Counted from the first letter of the stretch, positions 48,728-57,542 are shown. The stretch: DNA of 64,000 nt from Paractinoplanes bogorensis (GCF_018829635.1 NZ_JAHKKG010000001.1:620001-684000), one strand, 5' to 3'. A program made the numbers and translations. The notes: generated from the sequence alone by a model not told the origin.

Positions 48728-49389
48728 GTCCTCAGGAAGACGGCGTTGCCGTCGGGGTCGGCCAGGCCGTCGGCGGTGCGGGTGGCGCCGAGCGCCAGCA
48801 ACTCAGCCACGGTCTTCTCGTCGGCCTCGATCTCGAATCGGACGCGGTCCGGCCCGATCCGCGGGCTGTAGGGCGGCCCGCCCCACGTGATCTTCGTGCC
48901 GCCCCGGGGTGACTGGATCGCCGTCTCCTCGTCCTGGTCCCAGACCAGCGGCCAGCCCAGCGCGGCGCTCCAGAAATAGCCGACCTCCGGAGGGCCGTCG
49001 CCGGCCAGATCGCCCACGGCGCCGGTGCCGGCCAGGAAGTTGTTGCCCGGCTCGATCACACAGAACTCGTTGTCCTCGGGGTCGGCCAGCACGATATGGC
49101 CCTCGTCGCCCTTCTGCCCGACGTCGAAACGGCGGCCGCCCAGCTCGAGGGCGTGCGCCACCATGCGTTGCTGGTCGTCCAGAGACTGGCTGGTCAGGTT
49201 GAAGTGGGCGAGGTTGAGGCCCGGCTTCGGTACGTCGACCGGGAAGAACCGGATCGGGATCGCGCGGTCGTCATCCGGCGACACGAGGCGGTGGCCGTCC
49301 CGGTTCCAGCCCAGCAGGGCCGACCAGAAGGCGGCCAGCCGCTCGGGGTCCTGGGCGGCGAAGCAGATCGCGGTGAGGCGAGCAGTCAT
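48721..49389 (-). CDS. Two-domain VOC family protein
   Basis: 222 residues with two VOC repeats. First: LTAICFAAQDPERLAAFWSALLGWNRDG to DEGHIVLADPEDNEFCVIEPGN. Second: VGDLAGDGPPEVGYFWSAALGWPLVWDQDEETAIQSP to GLADPDGNAVFLRTH. The duplicated glyoxalase/bleomycin-resistance fold is characteristic. Metal and substrate unknown. Divergent from the MarR-MFS operon with the shared operator palindrome at 49436 in between, so probably under the same MarR repressor. Confidence 0.88.
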   Translation of the reverse strand: MTARLTAICFAAQDPERLAAFWSALLGWNRDGHRLVSPDDDRAIPIRFFPVDVPKPGLNLAHFNLTSQSLDDQQRMVAHALELGGRRFDVGQKGDEGHIVLADPEDNEFCVIEPGNNFLAGTGAVGDLAGDGPPEVGYFWSAALGWPLVWDQDEETAIQSPRGGTKITWGGPPYSPRIGPDRVRFEIEADEKTVAELLALGATRTADGLADPDGNAVFLRTH

Positions 49390-49435
49390 CTTCGCTTTCT
49401 ACGACGTGGTGCGGTCGATCGCATCCGATTAATTG

Positions 49436-49483
49436 TTCAGGTAAGACTGGTCAGTTTTACCTGAAGGAATTACCGTTAGCCTG
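49436..49483. promoter_or_regulatory. MarR operator palindrome and leaderless -10 box
   Basis: A 30-bp imperfect palindrome at 49436-49465 has perfect outer 9-bp arms (TTCAGGTAA / TTACCTGAA) and 13 of 15 symmetrical pairs. TACCGT (49471-49476) ends seven bases before the GTG at 49484. The site is 47 bp from the divergent VOC start, so one MarR dimer pair could control both directions. Confidence 0.7.
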
Positions 49484-49921
49484 GTGAACGACATTCCGGA
49501 GAGTGCGGCCCGCGCCGCCACCGACCTGCGCGTGGTGTTCAGTCGCGTGCGGCGCCGGCTGCGTGAGGTGGCGGCGCTCGGCGACCTCACCCCTTCGCAG
49601 ACGTCGGTGCTGAGCCGGCTCGACAAGGGCGGACCGGCCTCGATGAGCGACCTGGCCGCGGCCGAGCAGGTGCGCCCCCAGTCGATGGCGGCGACGCTGG
49701 CCGCGCTGGGCTCCGATGACCTGATCACCAAGCAGCCTGACCCGACCGACGGGCGCCGCCAGCTCGTCTCGCTCACTGAATCGGGCCGGGAGAAGATCGC
49801 CGTGTCGCGCCGCAGCCGCGAGGAGTGGCTGGCCCGGCAGCTCACCGACGACTTCACCGAGGCCGAGCGCCAGACCCTGATCGAGGCGATGGCCCTGCTC
49901 GACCGGCTGGCCAACCGGTGA
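49484..49921 (+). CDS. MarR family regulator
   Basis: 145 residues with a winged helix: ATDLRVVFSRVRRRLREVAALGDLTPSQTSVLSRLDKGGPASMSDLAAAEQVRPQSMAATLAALGSDDLITKQPDPTDGRRQLVSLTESGREKI-type sequence with the wing DPTDGRR typical of MarR. GTG start with TACCGT leaderless box. The stop overlaps the GTG of the MFS gene (GTGA). Likely autorepressor responding to a toxic small molecule, controlling the MFS exporter, the isochorismatase-fold gene and the divergent VOC gene. Confidence 0.93.
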   Translation: MNDIPESAARAATDLRVVFSRVRRRLREVAALGDLTPSQTSVLSRLDKGGPASMSDLAAAEQVRPQSMAATLAALGSDDLITKQPDPTDGRRQLVSLTESGREKIAVSRRSREEWLARQLTDDFTEAERQTLIEAMALLDRLANR

Positions 49922-51333
49922 CCGGTCCGGCTGCTTCGCGGTCCGCCGGCGTCTCCGCTTCGGCCGGCTCGCGTTTCGATCGCAAGCTGATCGCGCCGAT
50001 GGTCCTGGGCTCGATCCTCAACCCGGTCAACTCGTCGATGATCGCGGTCGCGCTGGTGCCGATCGGGGTCGCGCTGCACGCCCAGCCGGCCGCCACCGCG
50101 TGGCTCGTCTCCGGGCTCTACCTGGCCACGGCCACCGGCCAGCCCGTGGTCGGCAAACTCGTCGACCGCTACGGCCCCCGCGCCCTCTACCTGGCCGGAA
50201 GCGCACTGGTCGGCATCGCCGGCATCATCGGCCTGCTCGCACCCACGCTGGGCGTGCTCGTCGTCTCCCGCGTCCTGCTGGGCCTGGGCACCTGCGCCGG
50301 TTTCCCCGCCGCCATGTACCTGATCCGCCGCGAATCCGAGCGCACCGGCCTGGACAGCCCGCGCGGCGTCCTGACCACGCTCTCGGTCTCGGCCCAGACA
50401 ATCGTCGTGATCGGACCCAGCCTGGGCGGCCTGCTCATCGGCGTGGCCGGCTGGCGCGCGATCTTCGCCGTGAACATTCCGCTGGCCGTCGCATGCATCA
50501 TTCTTGCCCTCGTACGACTCCCACGCCCGGCCCGCCCCGCGACGCGTGAGCCGCTCGACCACCTCGGCATCGGCCTGTTCGCGGGCATGCTGACCGCGCT
50601 GATGCTGTTCCTGATGAGCCCCTCGATCGGCGAGCTCTGGCTCCTCGCCGTCACCGTCGCCTGCGGGGCCGCCTTCGGCTGGCGCGAGCTGCGTATCACC
50701 GAGCCGTTCCTCGACCTGCGCGTCTTCGGTGGCAACGCGCCGCTGATCGCCACGTACGGTCGCGCCCTGCTGGCCCAGACCGCCGCCTACGCGTACCTCT
50801 ACGGCTTCACCCAATGGCTCGAAGCCGGCCGCGGCCTGAACGCCACCCACGCCGGCCTGCTCCTCCTACCCATGTCGCTGCTGGCCATCGGCGTCTCCAC
50901 GGTCAGCGGCCGCCGCCCCGGTTTCCGGGCCAAGCTGCTGGTCGGCGCGACCGCCCAACTGGTCGTCAGCGTGCTGATGCTCGTCCTGAACGCCGGCAGT
51001 CCCGTGTGGCTGCTGGTCCTGATATCGGCCGTGTGCAGCCTGCCCCAGGGCCTGAACTCGCTGGCCAACCAGAACGCCCTCTACTACCAGGCCGACCCCG
51101 CCCGGATCGGCGCCTCGGCCGGCCTGCTCCGCACGTTCTCCTACCTGGGCGCCATGGTCTCGTCGGCCGCCACCGGAGTCTTCTTCGCCCACGGCGCCGA
51201 CACCGCGGGCCTGCACTCGTTAGCCGGCTTCCTGATCGTCGTAGCGGCCTTGCTGATCATCATGGTCGCCGCCGACCGCTCCCTGTCCGGCCTGGGCCGC
51301 GGCACGTCCCCGGCCCCGTCCGCCCGCGTCTGA
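49918..51333 (+). CDS. MFS transporter
   Basis: 471 residues, about 12-14 membrane helices. Family hallmarks: ATAWLVSGLYLATATGQPVVGKLVDRYGPRALYLAG (motif A: GKLVDRYGPR) around residue 55-90, VLLGLGTCAGFPAAMYLIRRES (motif B-like), and VIGPSLGGLLIGVAGWRAIFAVNIPLAVA (motif C). The order fits drug-resistance-type exporters (EmrB/QacA-like). Translationally coupled to the MarR gene by GTGA overlap. Likely an efflux pump for the MarR inducer. Confidence 0.92.
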   Translation: MTGPAASRSAGVSASAGSRFDRKLIAPMVLGSILNPVNSSMIAVALVPIGVALHAQPAATAWLVSGLYLATATGQPVVGKLVDRYGPRALYLAGSALVGIAGIIGLLAPTLGVLVVSRVLLGLGTCAGFPAAMYLIRRESERTGLDSPRGVLTTLSVSAQTIVVIGPSLGGLLIGVAGWRAIFAVNIPLAVACIILALVRLPRPARPATREPLDHLGIGLFAGMLTALMLFLMSPSIGELWLLAVTVACGAAFGWRELRITEPFLDLRVFGGNAPLIATYGRALLAQTAAYAYLYGFTQWLEAGRGLNATHAGLLLLPMSLLAIGVSTVSGRRPGFRAKLLVGATAQLVVSVLMLVLNAGSPVWLLVLISAVCSLPQGLNSLANQNALYYQADPARIGASAGLLRTFSYLGAMVSSAATGVFFAHGADTAGLHSLAGFLIVVAALLIIMVAADRSLSGLGRGTSPAPSARV

Positions 51334-51344
51334 AAGGCTCCGCC

Positions 51345-51923
51345 ATGCCCGTCACCACGCTCGATCCGCGCACCGCGCTGGTCGTGATCGACCTGCAGCA
51401 AGGCATCCTCGCGACCCCGGCCACACCGATCTCCGTAGCCGAAGTGGTCGCCCGCACCGCCACTCTGGCCGACGCCTTCCGCATTCACGGCCTGCCGGTG
51501 ATCCTGGTCCGAGTCTCCGGCCACCCCGACGGCACCGACTCGGTGCCCGGCCGCACCGACACCGGCCCGCGCCCGTCCGCACCCCGCCCCGACGGCTGGG
51601 ACGCCCCCGTCCCCGAGATCCGTGGAACCGACGACATCGTGGTGACCAAGCGCAATTGGGGCGCCTTCTACGGCACCGACCTGGACCTGCAACTACGCCG
51701 CCGCGGCATCACCCAGATCGTGCTCACCGGCGTTGCCACCAGCATCGGCGTCGAGTCAACGGCCCGAGCCGCCCACGAACACGGCTACCACGTCACTATC
51801 GCCACCGACGCCGTCTCCGACCGCGTCGAGGCCGCGCATCACAACAGCATCGACCACATCTTCCCCCGCCTGGCCGAGACCGGCTCCACGGCTGACATCC
51901 TCGCTCTGCTGAAACAACGCTGA
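51345..51923 (+). CDS. Isochorismatase-fold hydrolase (Cys replaced by Gly)
   Basis: 192 residues of the cysteine hydrolase-like fold. ALVVIDLQQGILA contains the catalytic Asp, DDIVVTKRNWGAFYGTDLDLQLRRRGITQIVLTGVATSIGVESTARAAHEHGYHVTIATDAVSD covers the Lys and the usual nucleophile site. Typical members have Cys in TSxCVESTAR; here it is TSIGVESTAR with Gly. Cys-less members (EntB/PhzD-like) hydrolyse isochorismate vinyl ethers, so a nicotinamidase-type cysteine mechanism is excluded. ATG with GAAAGG upstream; 11 bp after the MFS gene, so in the MarR operon. Confidence 0.88.
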   Translation: MPVTTLDPRTALVVIDLQQGILATPATPISVAEVVARTATLADAFRIHGLPVILVRVSGHPDGTDSVPGRTDTGPRPSAPRPDGWDAPVPEIRGTDDIVVTKRNWGAFYGTDLDLQLRRRGITQIVLTGVATSIGVESTARAAHEHGYHVTIATDAVSDRVEAAHHNSIDHIFPRLAETGSTADILALLKQR

Positions 51924-52391
51924 CGCCGGCCCGCCGGACGGTCGCGTCGTCGCCCTCTGCCGGCCACGATCACGCCGACCGCGGCTGGTCCGGCGTCGTC
52001 GAAGCTGTAGCCGACGGGACCCGGGATCTCCACCGCGCGGCCACGCGTTACAGCGGGGAAGGCCGCGTTCCGCCGTTTACCGGTCGCAAGCTCGGCCGGT
52101 CTTGGTCGGCGAGTTCGCGAGCTGTTTTGATTCGGGGACGTCGGCGGCCGGGTTCCACCCCGAGATCGCAGGCCAGTCGTCTGCTGCGTGACCCGGCCTA
52201 CCACTGCTGTCGCCGTCGGAGTGCGGCCGCGCTCAAAGCGATGGGCGACGACGGTGCGGGTGACCACGGGCGGGACGCCTCGTCGGCGCGAGCGGTCGGT
52301 GGTTTCGCGAGGTCGATCATGCGCGGGCTCCGCACGAAACTCGGCGTTGCCGGGGGATCAGCCTCCGCGGGCTGACGCCGGGGCTGAATCG
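51924..52391. other. Intergenic stretch without a recognisable gene
   Basis: 468 bases between the isochorismatase-fold gene and cobK. Frames on both strands are short, basic and unlike neighbouring proteins (for example a 142-codon minus frame rich in Arg). An AT-richer patch with TTTTGATTCGG lies near 52125. I see no riboswitch, tRNA or hairpin with T-tract. It may be decayed coding sequence. Confidence 0.5.
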
Positions 52392-53231
52392 TCAGGGGGC
52401 GATCAACCGGGCCGCCTCGGCGACCGTGCTGACCGTTCGGGCCGACGGTGCCGTGGCCGGGCGATTCACCATGATGACCGGGATGTGACGCTCGCGGGCC
52501 GCGATCAGTTTGGCGTCCGGACCGCCGCTGTCCTTCGTCACCAGCACGTCGATCCGGTGCCGGGTCAGCAACCGGCGTTCGCCCTCGAGCGTGAACGGAC
52601 CCCGGTCCAGCACCACCTCGAGCCGGGCGGGCATCGGCGGCTCCGGCGGCTCGACCGAACGCGCCAGGAACCAGGCGTCCACCGAAGCGAACTCGCCGAT
52701 GCCCTGCCGCCCGGTCGTGAGAAAGACGCGGTGGCCGAGCCGGGGGAGCAGGGCGGCAGCTTCCCCCAGTTCCCGTACGCGGTGCCAGACGTCCCCGGCC
52801 TGCTCCGACCATCCGGGTCGACGCAGCACGATCAGCGGCACCCCGGTGACGGCGGCTGCGGCACCCGCGTTGTCACTGATCACCGCGGCGAACGGGTGCG
52901 TCGCGTCGACCAGCACGTCGATGCGCTCGGCCTCCAGATAAGCGGCCAGCCCCGGAGCGCCCCCGAACCCGCCGATCCGCACCTCACCGGCGGGCAGCAG
53001 GGGAGTGGACGTCCGGCCGGCAAGCGAGCTGATCACCGCGATGCCGCTCTGCGAAAGCGATCCCGCCAACGCCCGCGCTTCGCTGGTCCCGCCAAGAATC
53101 AGCACCCGTCGATCGGCCGGGCCCGATCCAGTCCGAGCGGCGCCGATGGTGGAGCCGCCGGCAACGACACCCTCATGCGGATTCAGGCTGACCTCACCGG
53201 GCTGCCCGTGCTCGCCGGAAATTTCTGACAT
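52392..53231 (-). CDS. cobK: Precorrin-6A reductase (cobalamin biosynthesis)
   Basis: 279 residues. After a 40-residue N-terminal extension of low complexity, the CobK fold begins VLILGGTSEARALAGSLSQSGIAVISSLAGRT, then IGGFGGAPGLAAYLEAERIDVLVDATHPFAAVISDNAGAAAAVTGVPLIVLRRPGWSEQ, VFLTTGRQGIGEFA and the end VTKDSGGPDAKLIAARERHIPVIMVNRPATAPSA-type. CobK/CbiJ reduces precorrin-6A with NADPH in corrin ring synthesis. It starts 1 bp after cobM, so the pair is translationally coupled. Part of cobL-cobM-cobK on the minus strand. Confidence 0.93.
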   Translation of the reverse strand: MSEISGEHGQPGEVSLNPHEGVVAGGSTIGAARTGSGPADRRVLILGGTSEARALAGSLSQSGIAVISSLAGRTSTPLLPAGEVRIGGFGGAPGLAAYLEAERIDVLVDATHPFAAVISDNAGAAAAVTGVPLIVLRRPGWSEQAGDVWHRVRELGEAAALLPRLGHRVFLTTGRQGIGEFASVDAWFLARSVEPPEPPMPARLEVVLDRGPFTLEGERRLLTRHRIDVLVTKDSGGPDAKLIAARERHIPVIMVNRPATAPSARTVSTVAEAARLIAP

Positions 53232-53232
53232 G

Positions 53233-53979
53233 TCAGGTGTCGCGGCAGCGGGCGGCCGAGTACAGGTGACTGTCGGGGAACTGGGCCGCGGTCAGCGCCG
53301 GCCCCACGACGATCACTGCGGTTCGACGGATGCCGGCCTCGGTGATCTGGGCGGCGATGTCGTCCAGGGTTCCGCGCACGATCACCTCGTCGGGGCGGGA
53401 AGCGCGCGCCACCACCGCCACCGGGCACGATGGGCCGTAAGCGGGCAGCAACTCCTCGACCACCGCTTCGATTCGCTGTACGGCCAGGTGCAGCACCATC
53501 GTGGCGCCGCTGGCCGAGAGGGTCTTCAAGTCTTCGCCGGGTGGCATCGCGGTGGCCCGTTCGGCGGTTCGGGTCAGGATCACGGTCTGGGCCACCCCGG
53601 GAACCGTGAACTCGCGGGCCAATGATGCCGCCGCGGCCGCGAAGGACGGGACGCCGGGCGTCACGTCGTACGGGATGCCTTTCTCGTCCAGGCGGCGCAT
53701 CTGTTCGGCCACCGCGCTGAACACCGACGGGTCGCCCGAATGCAGGCGGGCTACGTCGTGCCCGGCCGCGTGGGCGTTCGCCATCTCGGCGATGATCTCG
53801 TCGAGGGTCAGCGGCCACGTGTCGACCTGGCGGCTGCCGGGCGGGCCGAACTCCAGCAGTTCGGGCGGCACCAGACTGCCCGCATAGAGGCACACCGGCG
53901 AGGCGGCGATCAGGCGTTGCCCCCGCACGGTGATCAGGTCCGCCGCCCCGGGACCGGCCCCGATGAAGTGAACCGTCAA
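53233..53979 (-). CDS. cobM: Precorrin-4 C11-methyltransferase
   Basis: 248 residues. SAM-dependent tetrapyrrole methylase: TVHFIGAGPGAADLITVRGQRLIAASPVCLYAGSLVPPELLEFGPPG and LHSGDPSVFSAVAEQMRRLDEKGIPYDVTPGVPSFAAAAASLAREFTVPGVAQTVILTRTAERATAMP-type order identify CobM/CbiF, with the LTR segment typical. The start is TTG at 53979; no in-frame ATG or GTG precedes the conserved VHFIGAGPG. TTGA overlaps the cobL stop. Methylates C11 of precorrin-4. Upstream of cobK. Confidence 0.93.
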   Translation of the reverse strand: MTVHFIGAGPGAADLITVRGQRLIAASPVCLYAGSLVPPELLEFGPPGSRQVDTWPLTLDEIIAEMANAHAAGHDVARLHSGDPSVFSAVAEQMRRLDEKGIPYDVTPGVPSFAAAAASLAREFTVPGVAQTVILTRTAERATAMPPGEDLKTLSASGATMVLHLAVQRIEAVVEELLPAYGPSCPVAVVARASRPDEVIVRGTLDDIAAQITEAGIRRTAVIVVGPALTAAQFPDSHLYSAARCRDT

Positions 53980-55232
53980 GACGTCACCGCGCCCGGAAAG
54001 GGCGTCACCGCGCCCGGAAGGCCGGCGGAAAGCCGGGTCACCGACCAGATCGTCACCGGCATCATCGGTCTCCATCCTGTGAAGCCGCCCACCGGCGAAC
54101 CCCGGCTCACCGACAGGCGGGTCAGCTCGCCGCCCAGCTCGGCGTACGCGGCGGCCAGCGTGGCCTCGGACTCCAGCGTCACCGCGTTGGCGACCAGGCG
54201 GCCGCCGGGACGCAGCGCCGCCAGGCAGGCCTCGAGCACGCCCTCGCGGGTCAGGCCGCCGCCGATGAACACCGCGTCGGGCGTGGGCAGGCCGGTCAGC
54301 GCATCGGGCGCCGGGCCGGTGACGACCTCGAGCCCGGGCACACCGAGATAAAGAGCATTTGTCCGAATTGTGGTGACGCGAGCGGGCGAGGACTCCACGG
54401 CATAGGCCCGGCAGTCCGGATGGCTGCGCATCCACTCGATGCCGATCGACCCCGACCCGGCGCCGACATCCCACAACAGGGCGCCCGGCGTCGGCGCCAG
54501 CACGGCCATCGTCACCGCCCGCACCTCGCGCTTGGTGAGCTGCCCGTCGGTCTCGTAGAGCGAGTCGGACAGACCCGGCGCGACCGATATGCCGGAAACG
54601 CCAGGGGGGCACGACACGGCGATCACGTTCAAGGCGTCGCCCGGCGGATGCGCCCACGACGACGCGACCCCGGAGCAGATGTGCTCCGAAGGGCCGCCGA
54701 GCTGCGACAGCACGGTCATCGAAGCCGCGCCGAACCCGGCCTCGACGAGCAGTGACGCCACCCGACCCGGGGTCGTGGCGTCGCGGGACAGCACGAGCAC
54801 GCGGCGGCCCGGGTTGAGGGCTCGGCGCAGGGTCGCCGGATCAGCGGTGACCAGGCTGATCACCTCGGTCGTGGCAAGCGGCCAGCCCAGGCGGGCGGCG
54901 GCCAGCGATACGGACGACGGGTGCGGAATTATCCGTACGCGGGAAGGGTCCGACAGCCGCATGATCGTCGCCCCGATGCCGTGGAACATCGGGTCGCCGC
55001 TGGCCAGCACCACGACCCCGGGCTCGAGCAGCGTGCCCAGGCCGGGCAGCAGCGGCGACGGCAGCGGAACCCGGCGCGCGGTCACCGACGGCGGCAACAG
55101 CGACAACTGTCGCGCGCTGCCCACGATCACCGGTGCTGAGGAGAGCGCGCTCACCGCCGTACGGGAAAGATCGGACCACCCGCCGGCGCCGATGCCGACC
55201 ACCGTGACCAGGTCGGGGTTGTCGGCATCCAC
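53976..55232 (-). CDS. cobL: Bifunctional precorrin-6B C5,15-methyltransferase/decarboxylase (CbiE-CbiT fusion)
   Basis: 418 residues in two parts. N-terminal CbiE-like methylase: LVTVVGIGAGGWSDLSRTAVSALSSAPVIVGSARQLSLLP, LASGDPMFHGIGATI and VRIIPHPSSVSLAAARLGWPLATTEVISLVT. C-terminal CbiT-like Rossmann: YETDGQLTKREVRAVTMAVLAPTPGALLWDVGAGSGSIGIEW and FIGGGLTREGVLEACLAALRPGGRLVANAVTLESE. It methylates C5 and C15 and decarboxylates precorrin-6B. The stop overlaps the cobM TTG. A 21-bp tandem duplication at its 3' end adds a GAVTPFP repeat to the C-terminus. Confidence 0.94.
   Translation of the reverse strand: MDADNPDLVTVVGIGAGGWSDLSRTAVSALSSAPVIVGSARQLSLLPPSVTARRVPLPSPLLPGLGTLLEPGVVVLASGDPMFHGIGATIMRLSDPSRVRIIPHPSSVSLAAARLGWPLATTEVISLVTADPATLRRALNPGRRVLVLSRDATTPGRVASLLVEAGFGAASMTVLSQLGGPSEHICSGVASSWAHPPGDALNVIAVSCPPGVSGISVAPGLSDSLYETDGQLTKREVRAVTMAVLAPTPGALLWDVGAGSGSIGIEWMRSHPDCRAYAVESSPARVTTIRTNALYLGVPGLEVVTGPAPDALTGLPTPDAVFIGGGLTREGVLEACLAALRPGGRLVANAVTLESEATLAAAYAELGGELTRLSVSRGSPVGGFTGWRPMMPVTIWSVTRLSAGLPGAVTPFPGAVTS
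53982..54023 (-). repeat. 21-bp tandem duplication at the cobL/cobM junction
   Basis: CGTCACCGCGCCCGGAA occurs at 53982-53998 and 54003-54019 with a period of 21 bp. It encodes two GAVT-PFP units at the C-terminus of CobL, immediately before the cobM TTG start, so it also sets the distance available for the cobM ribosome-binding site. Confidence 0.75.
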
Positions 55233-55387
55233 CCGCTGAACCTATCGCGCTCCTGGTCCGCGAGATTTTCCGCATCCGGTTGAGCGAAGGTGAGCCCGGG
55301 TGCGTAGAACACACCGACGGCTCCCCGAGACCGGGTCGTCACGTCAGCCGCAGGGGGTGGCCGGCGCCGAAGACGACCGCTGAACGG

Positions 55388-57019
55388 ATGAGAACTATGG
55401 CGCAGGGACCGCCGACGTTCCAGACCTTTCAAGATCAGCGCTACTCGCCGGACGAGGACGCCCAGTTCTTCCGTGACCTGCGGGACGCGCCCGGGCAGGA
55501 CCCCTGGGGTGACCAGGACGACGACCGAGGCCTGTCCGACGGCTACGGCGTAAGAGAGGTCGACGAGCCCTGGCCCGACGACCCCTATCGCGAGGACCCC
55601 TACCGGCGCAGCGACATCCTGGTCGAGTCGAACACCGACCCGACCGGCTGGAAGGCGTCCGGCCCGGCTCAGCCGCCGATCCCCGACGACCGTCCGCCCG
55701 CCGAGGCCATCTCGGGCAACCGCCTGCTCACCGTCCTGTTGTTCTTCGCCGGCCTGGCCACCAGCGTCTCGCTCTGGCTGTTCGAGACCGAGGCCGGCAC
55801 GGTCGGCGACACCGCCAGCCTGATGCTCGCCGCGGGCCGGATCACCGGCCTGATCGGCGGCTATCTGCTCTTCATCCAGCTGCTGATGATGAGCCGGGTC
55901 AGCTGGCTCGAGGAGTGGGTGGGTGCCCGCGACCTGCTGCGCTGGCACCGCTGGCTGGGCACGTCGCTGACCTTCTTCGTGCTCGCCCACGTGGTGTTCA
56001 TCGTCTACGGCTACGCGCTCACCGCCGAGACCGGCGTCGTCGAGCAGGGCTGGACGATCATCACCACGCTGCCCGAGATGCTCAGCGCCACCGCCGCCAC
56101 GATCATCCTGGTGGTCATCAGCCTGATCTCGATGAGGGCGGCCAAGACCCGGCTCCCGTACGAGTTGTGGCACCTGATCCACCTCACCGGCTATCTGGTG
56201 CTCCTGCTCGGCTACGGTCACCAGGTCGCCACCGGGGCCAACCTGAGCGGCCCGTTCGCCTCGATCTTCTGGCCCGCCCTGACCGCGCTGGTCATCTCGG
56301 CGCTGGTCTGGGGCCGCCTGATCGAGCCGATCTGGCTCAACCTGCGGCACAAGTTCGAGGTGGCCGAGGTCGTCTCCGAGGGCGGCAACACGTTCTCGAT
56401 CTACATCGACGGCAAGAAGCTGCAGAAGCTGCCCGCGCAGGCCGGCCAGTTCATGCGCTGGCGCTTCCTGACCCGCAACGGCTGGTGGCAGTCGCACCCG
56501 TTCTCGCTGTCGGCCGCGCCCAACGCGCAGTGGCTGCGGCTGACCGTGACCGCGGTCGGCGGGCACACCCGCAAGCTGGCCGCGATGAAGGCGGGCACGC
56601 CGGTCTGGGCCGAGGGGCCGTTCGGCGTGTTCACCGCCCAGCGGCGCACCCGGCGCCGGGCCCTGCTGATCGCCGGTGGCAGCGGCATCGCGCCGATCCG
56701 GGCCCTGCTCGAGGACATGCCGCCGGACACGATCGTGATCTACCGGGCCGGCCGCCCGGACGAGCTGGTGTTCCGCGGCGAGCTCGAGGAGCTGGCCGAG
56801 CAGCGGGACGCCTGGGTCCGCTACATCGTCGGCGGGCGCAACGACCCCGGGCCGCGCCGGCTGTTCACCCCCGAGGGCATGGTCGGCCTGGTGCCCGACG
56901 TGAGCCGGCGCGACGTCTACCTGTGCGGCCCGCCCGGGCTCGTCGAGGCCGCGGTCGAGACGTTGCGCGAGCTCGACGTCCCCGACAGTCAGCTGCACCT
57001 CGATCCCTTCGAGTTCTGA
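55388..57019 (+). CDS. Membrane ferric-reductase-like flavohemoprotein
   Basis: 543 residues. The N-terminal ~100 residues are polar, Asp/Pro/Tyr-rich and probably disordered in the cytosol. Six helices follow, with heme-ligand candidates in RWHRWLGTSLTFFVLAHVVF and YELWHLIHLTGYLVLLLGYGHQ (ferric reductase-like transmembrane component). The C-terminal FNR part has QFMRWRFLTRNGWWQSHPFSLSAAPN (FAD), LLIAGGSGIAPIRALLEDM (NAD) and VYLCGPPGLVEAAVETLRELD. It would pass electrons from NAD(P)H via FAD and heme across the membrane. ATG at 55388 has no strong ribosome-binding site. First gene of a three-gene electron-transfer operon with FMN-binding protein and ApbE. Confidence 0.9.
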   Translation: MRTMAQGPPTFQTFQDQRYSPDEDAQFFRDLRDAPGQDPWGDQDDDRGLSDGYGVREVDEPWPDDPYREDPYRRSDILVESNTDPTGWKASGPAQPPIPDDRPPAEAISGNRLLTVLLFFAGLATSVSLWLFETEAGTVGDTASLMLAAGRITGLIGGYLLFIQLLMMSRVSWLEEWVGARDLLRWHRWLGTSLTFFVLAHVVFIVYGYALTAETGVVEQGWTIITTLPEMLSATAATIILVVISLISMRAAKTRLPYELWHLIHLTGYLVLLLGYGHQVATGANLSGPFASIFWPALTALVISALVWGRLIEPIWLNLRHKFEVAEVVSEGGNTFSIYIDGKKLQKLPAQAGQFMRWRFLTRNGWWQSHPFSLSAAPNAQWLRLTVTAVGGHTRKLAAMKAGTPVWAEGPFGVFTAQRRTRRRALLIAGGSGIAPIRALLEDMPPDTIVIYRAGRPDELVFRGELEELAEQRDAWVRYIVGGRNDPGPRRLFTPEGMVGLVPDVSRRDVYLCGPPGLVEAAVETLRELDVPDSQLHLDPFEF

Positions 57020-57039
57020 TCCGACGAGGAGTTCTCCCC

Positions 57040-57531
57040 ATGCGACGTAGTACCGCAGCCGCCGTAGGCACCCTGACCGGCGCCGCCCTGATCATCGGGG
57101 TGCGACTGAGCGTGACGCCGCCCGAGGCTCCCGTCGCCCAGTCCCAGGTGGCCGACCTGGCCGACGCCACCCCGGCGCCCTCCAAGAAGCCCGCGGCCAA
57201 AGAGACCTCGAAGCCGCCGGCCAAGGAGAAGGAGGCGGCCGCCCCCAAGAGCGGCCTCAAGGACGGCGTGTTCAAGGGCAACGCGGCCGCCAACCCGTAC
57301 GGGAAGATCCAGGTCACCATCAAGGTCGAGGGTGGCGAGATCACGGCGGCCGAGGCGACCTACCCGACCGCGAACGACAGCGCGACGATCAACCCGCCGG
57401 CCATCGCCGCCCTCAAGCAGTCGACCCTCGACGCCCAGAACGCGGACGTCTCGGCCGTCTCCGGCGCCACCTACACCAGTGAGTCCTATGTCAAGTCACT
57501 GCAGGCAGCGCTGGACGCCGCAAAGGCGTAA
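57040..57531 (+). CDS. Exported FMN-binding domain protein (flavinylation target)
   Basis: 163 residues. N-terminal signal/anchor (MRRSTAAAVGTLTGAALIIGVRL), then a Lys/Pro/Ala linker (PSKKPAAKETSKPPAKEKEAAAPK). The FMN-binding domain (PF04205) is GLKDGVFKGNAAANPYGKIQVTIKVEGGEITAAEATYP and ends with the flavinylation motif DVSAVSGATYTSE, where Thr144 of SGAT is the expected site of covalent FMN attachment by ApbE. GAGGAG lies before the ATG. Likely an extracytoplasmic electron acceptor for the upstream reductase. Confidence 0.9.
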   Translation: MRRSTAAAVGTLTGAALIIGVRLSVTPPEAPVAQSQVADLADATPAPSKKPAAKETSKPPAKEKEAAAPKSGLKDGVFKGNAAANPYGKIQVTIKVEGGEITAAEATYPTANDSATINPPAIAALKQSTLDAQNADVSAVSGATYTSESYVKSLQAALDAAKA

Positions 57532-57542
57532 GGTCACGCTCT

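Noticed and set aside
55233..55387. Cobalamin riboswitch between cobL and the ferric-reductase-like gene
   Set aside because: The B12-box (AGCCAGGAGACC-type) and the conserved core are not found on either strand.
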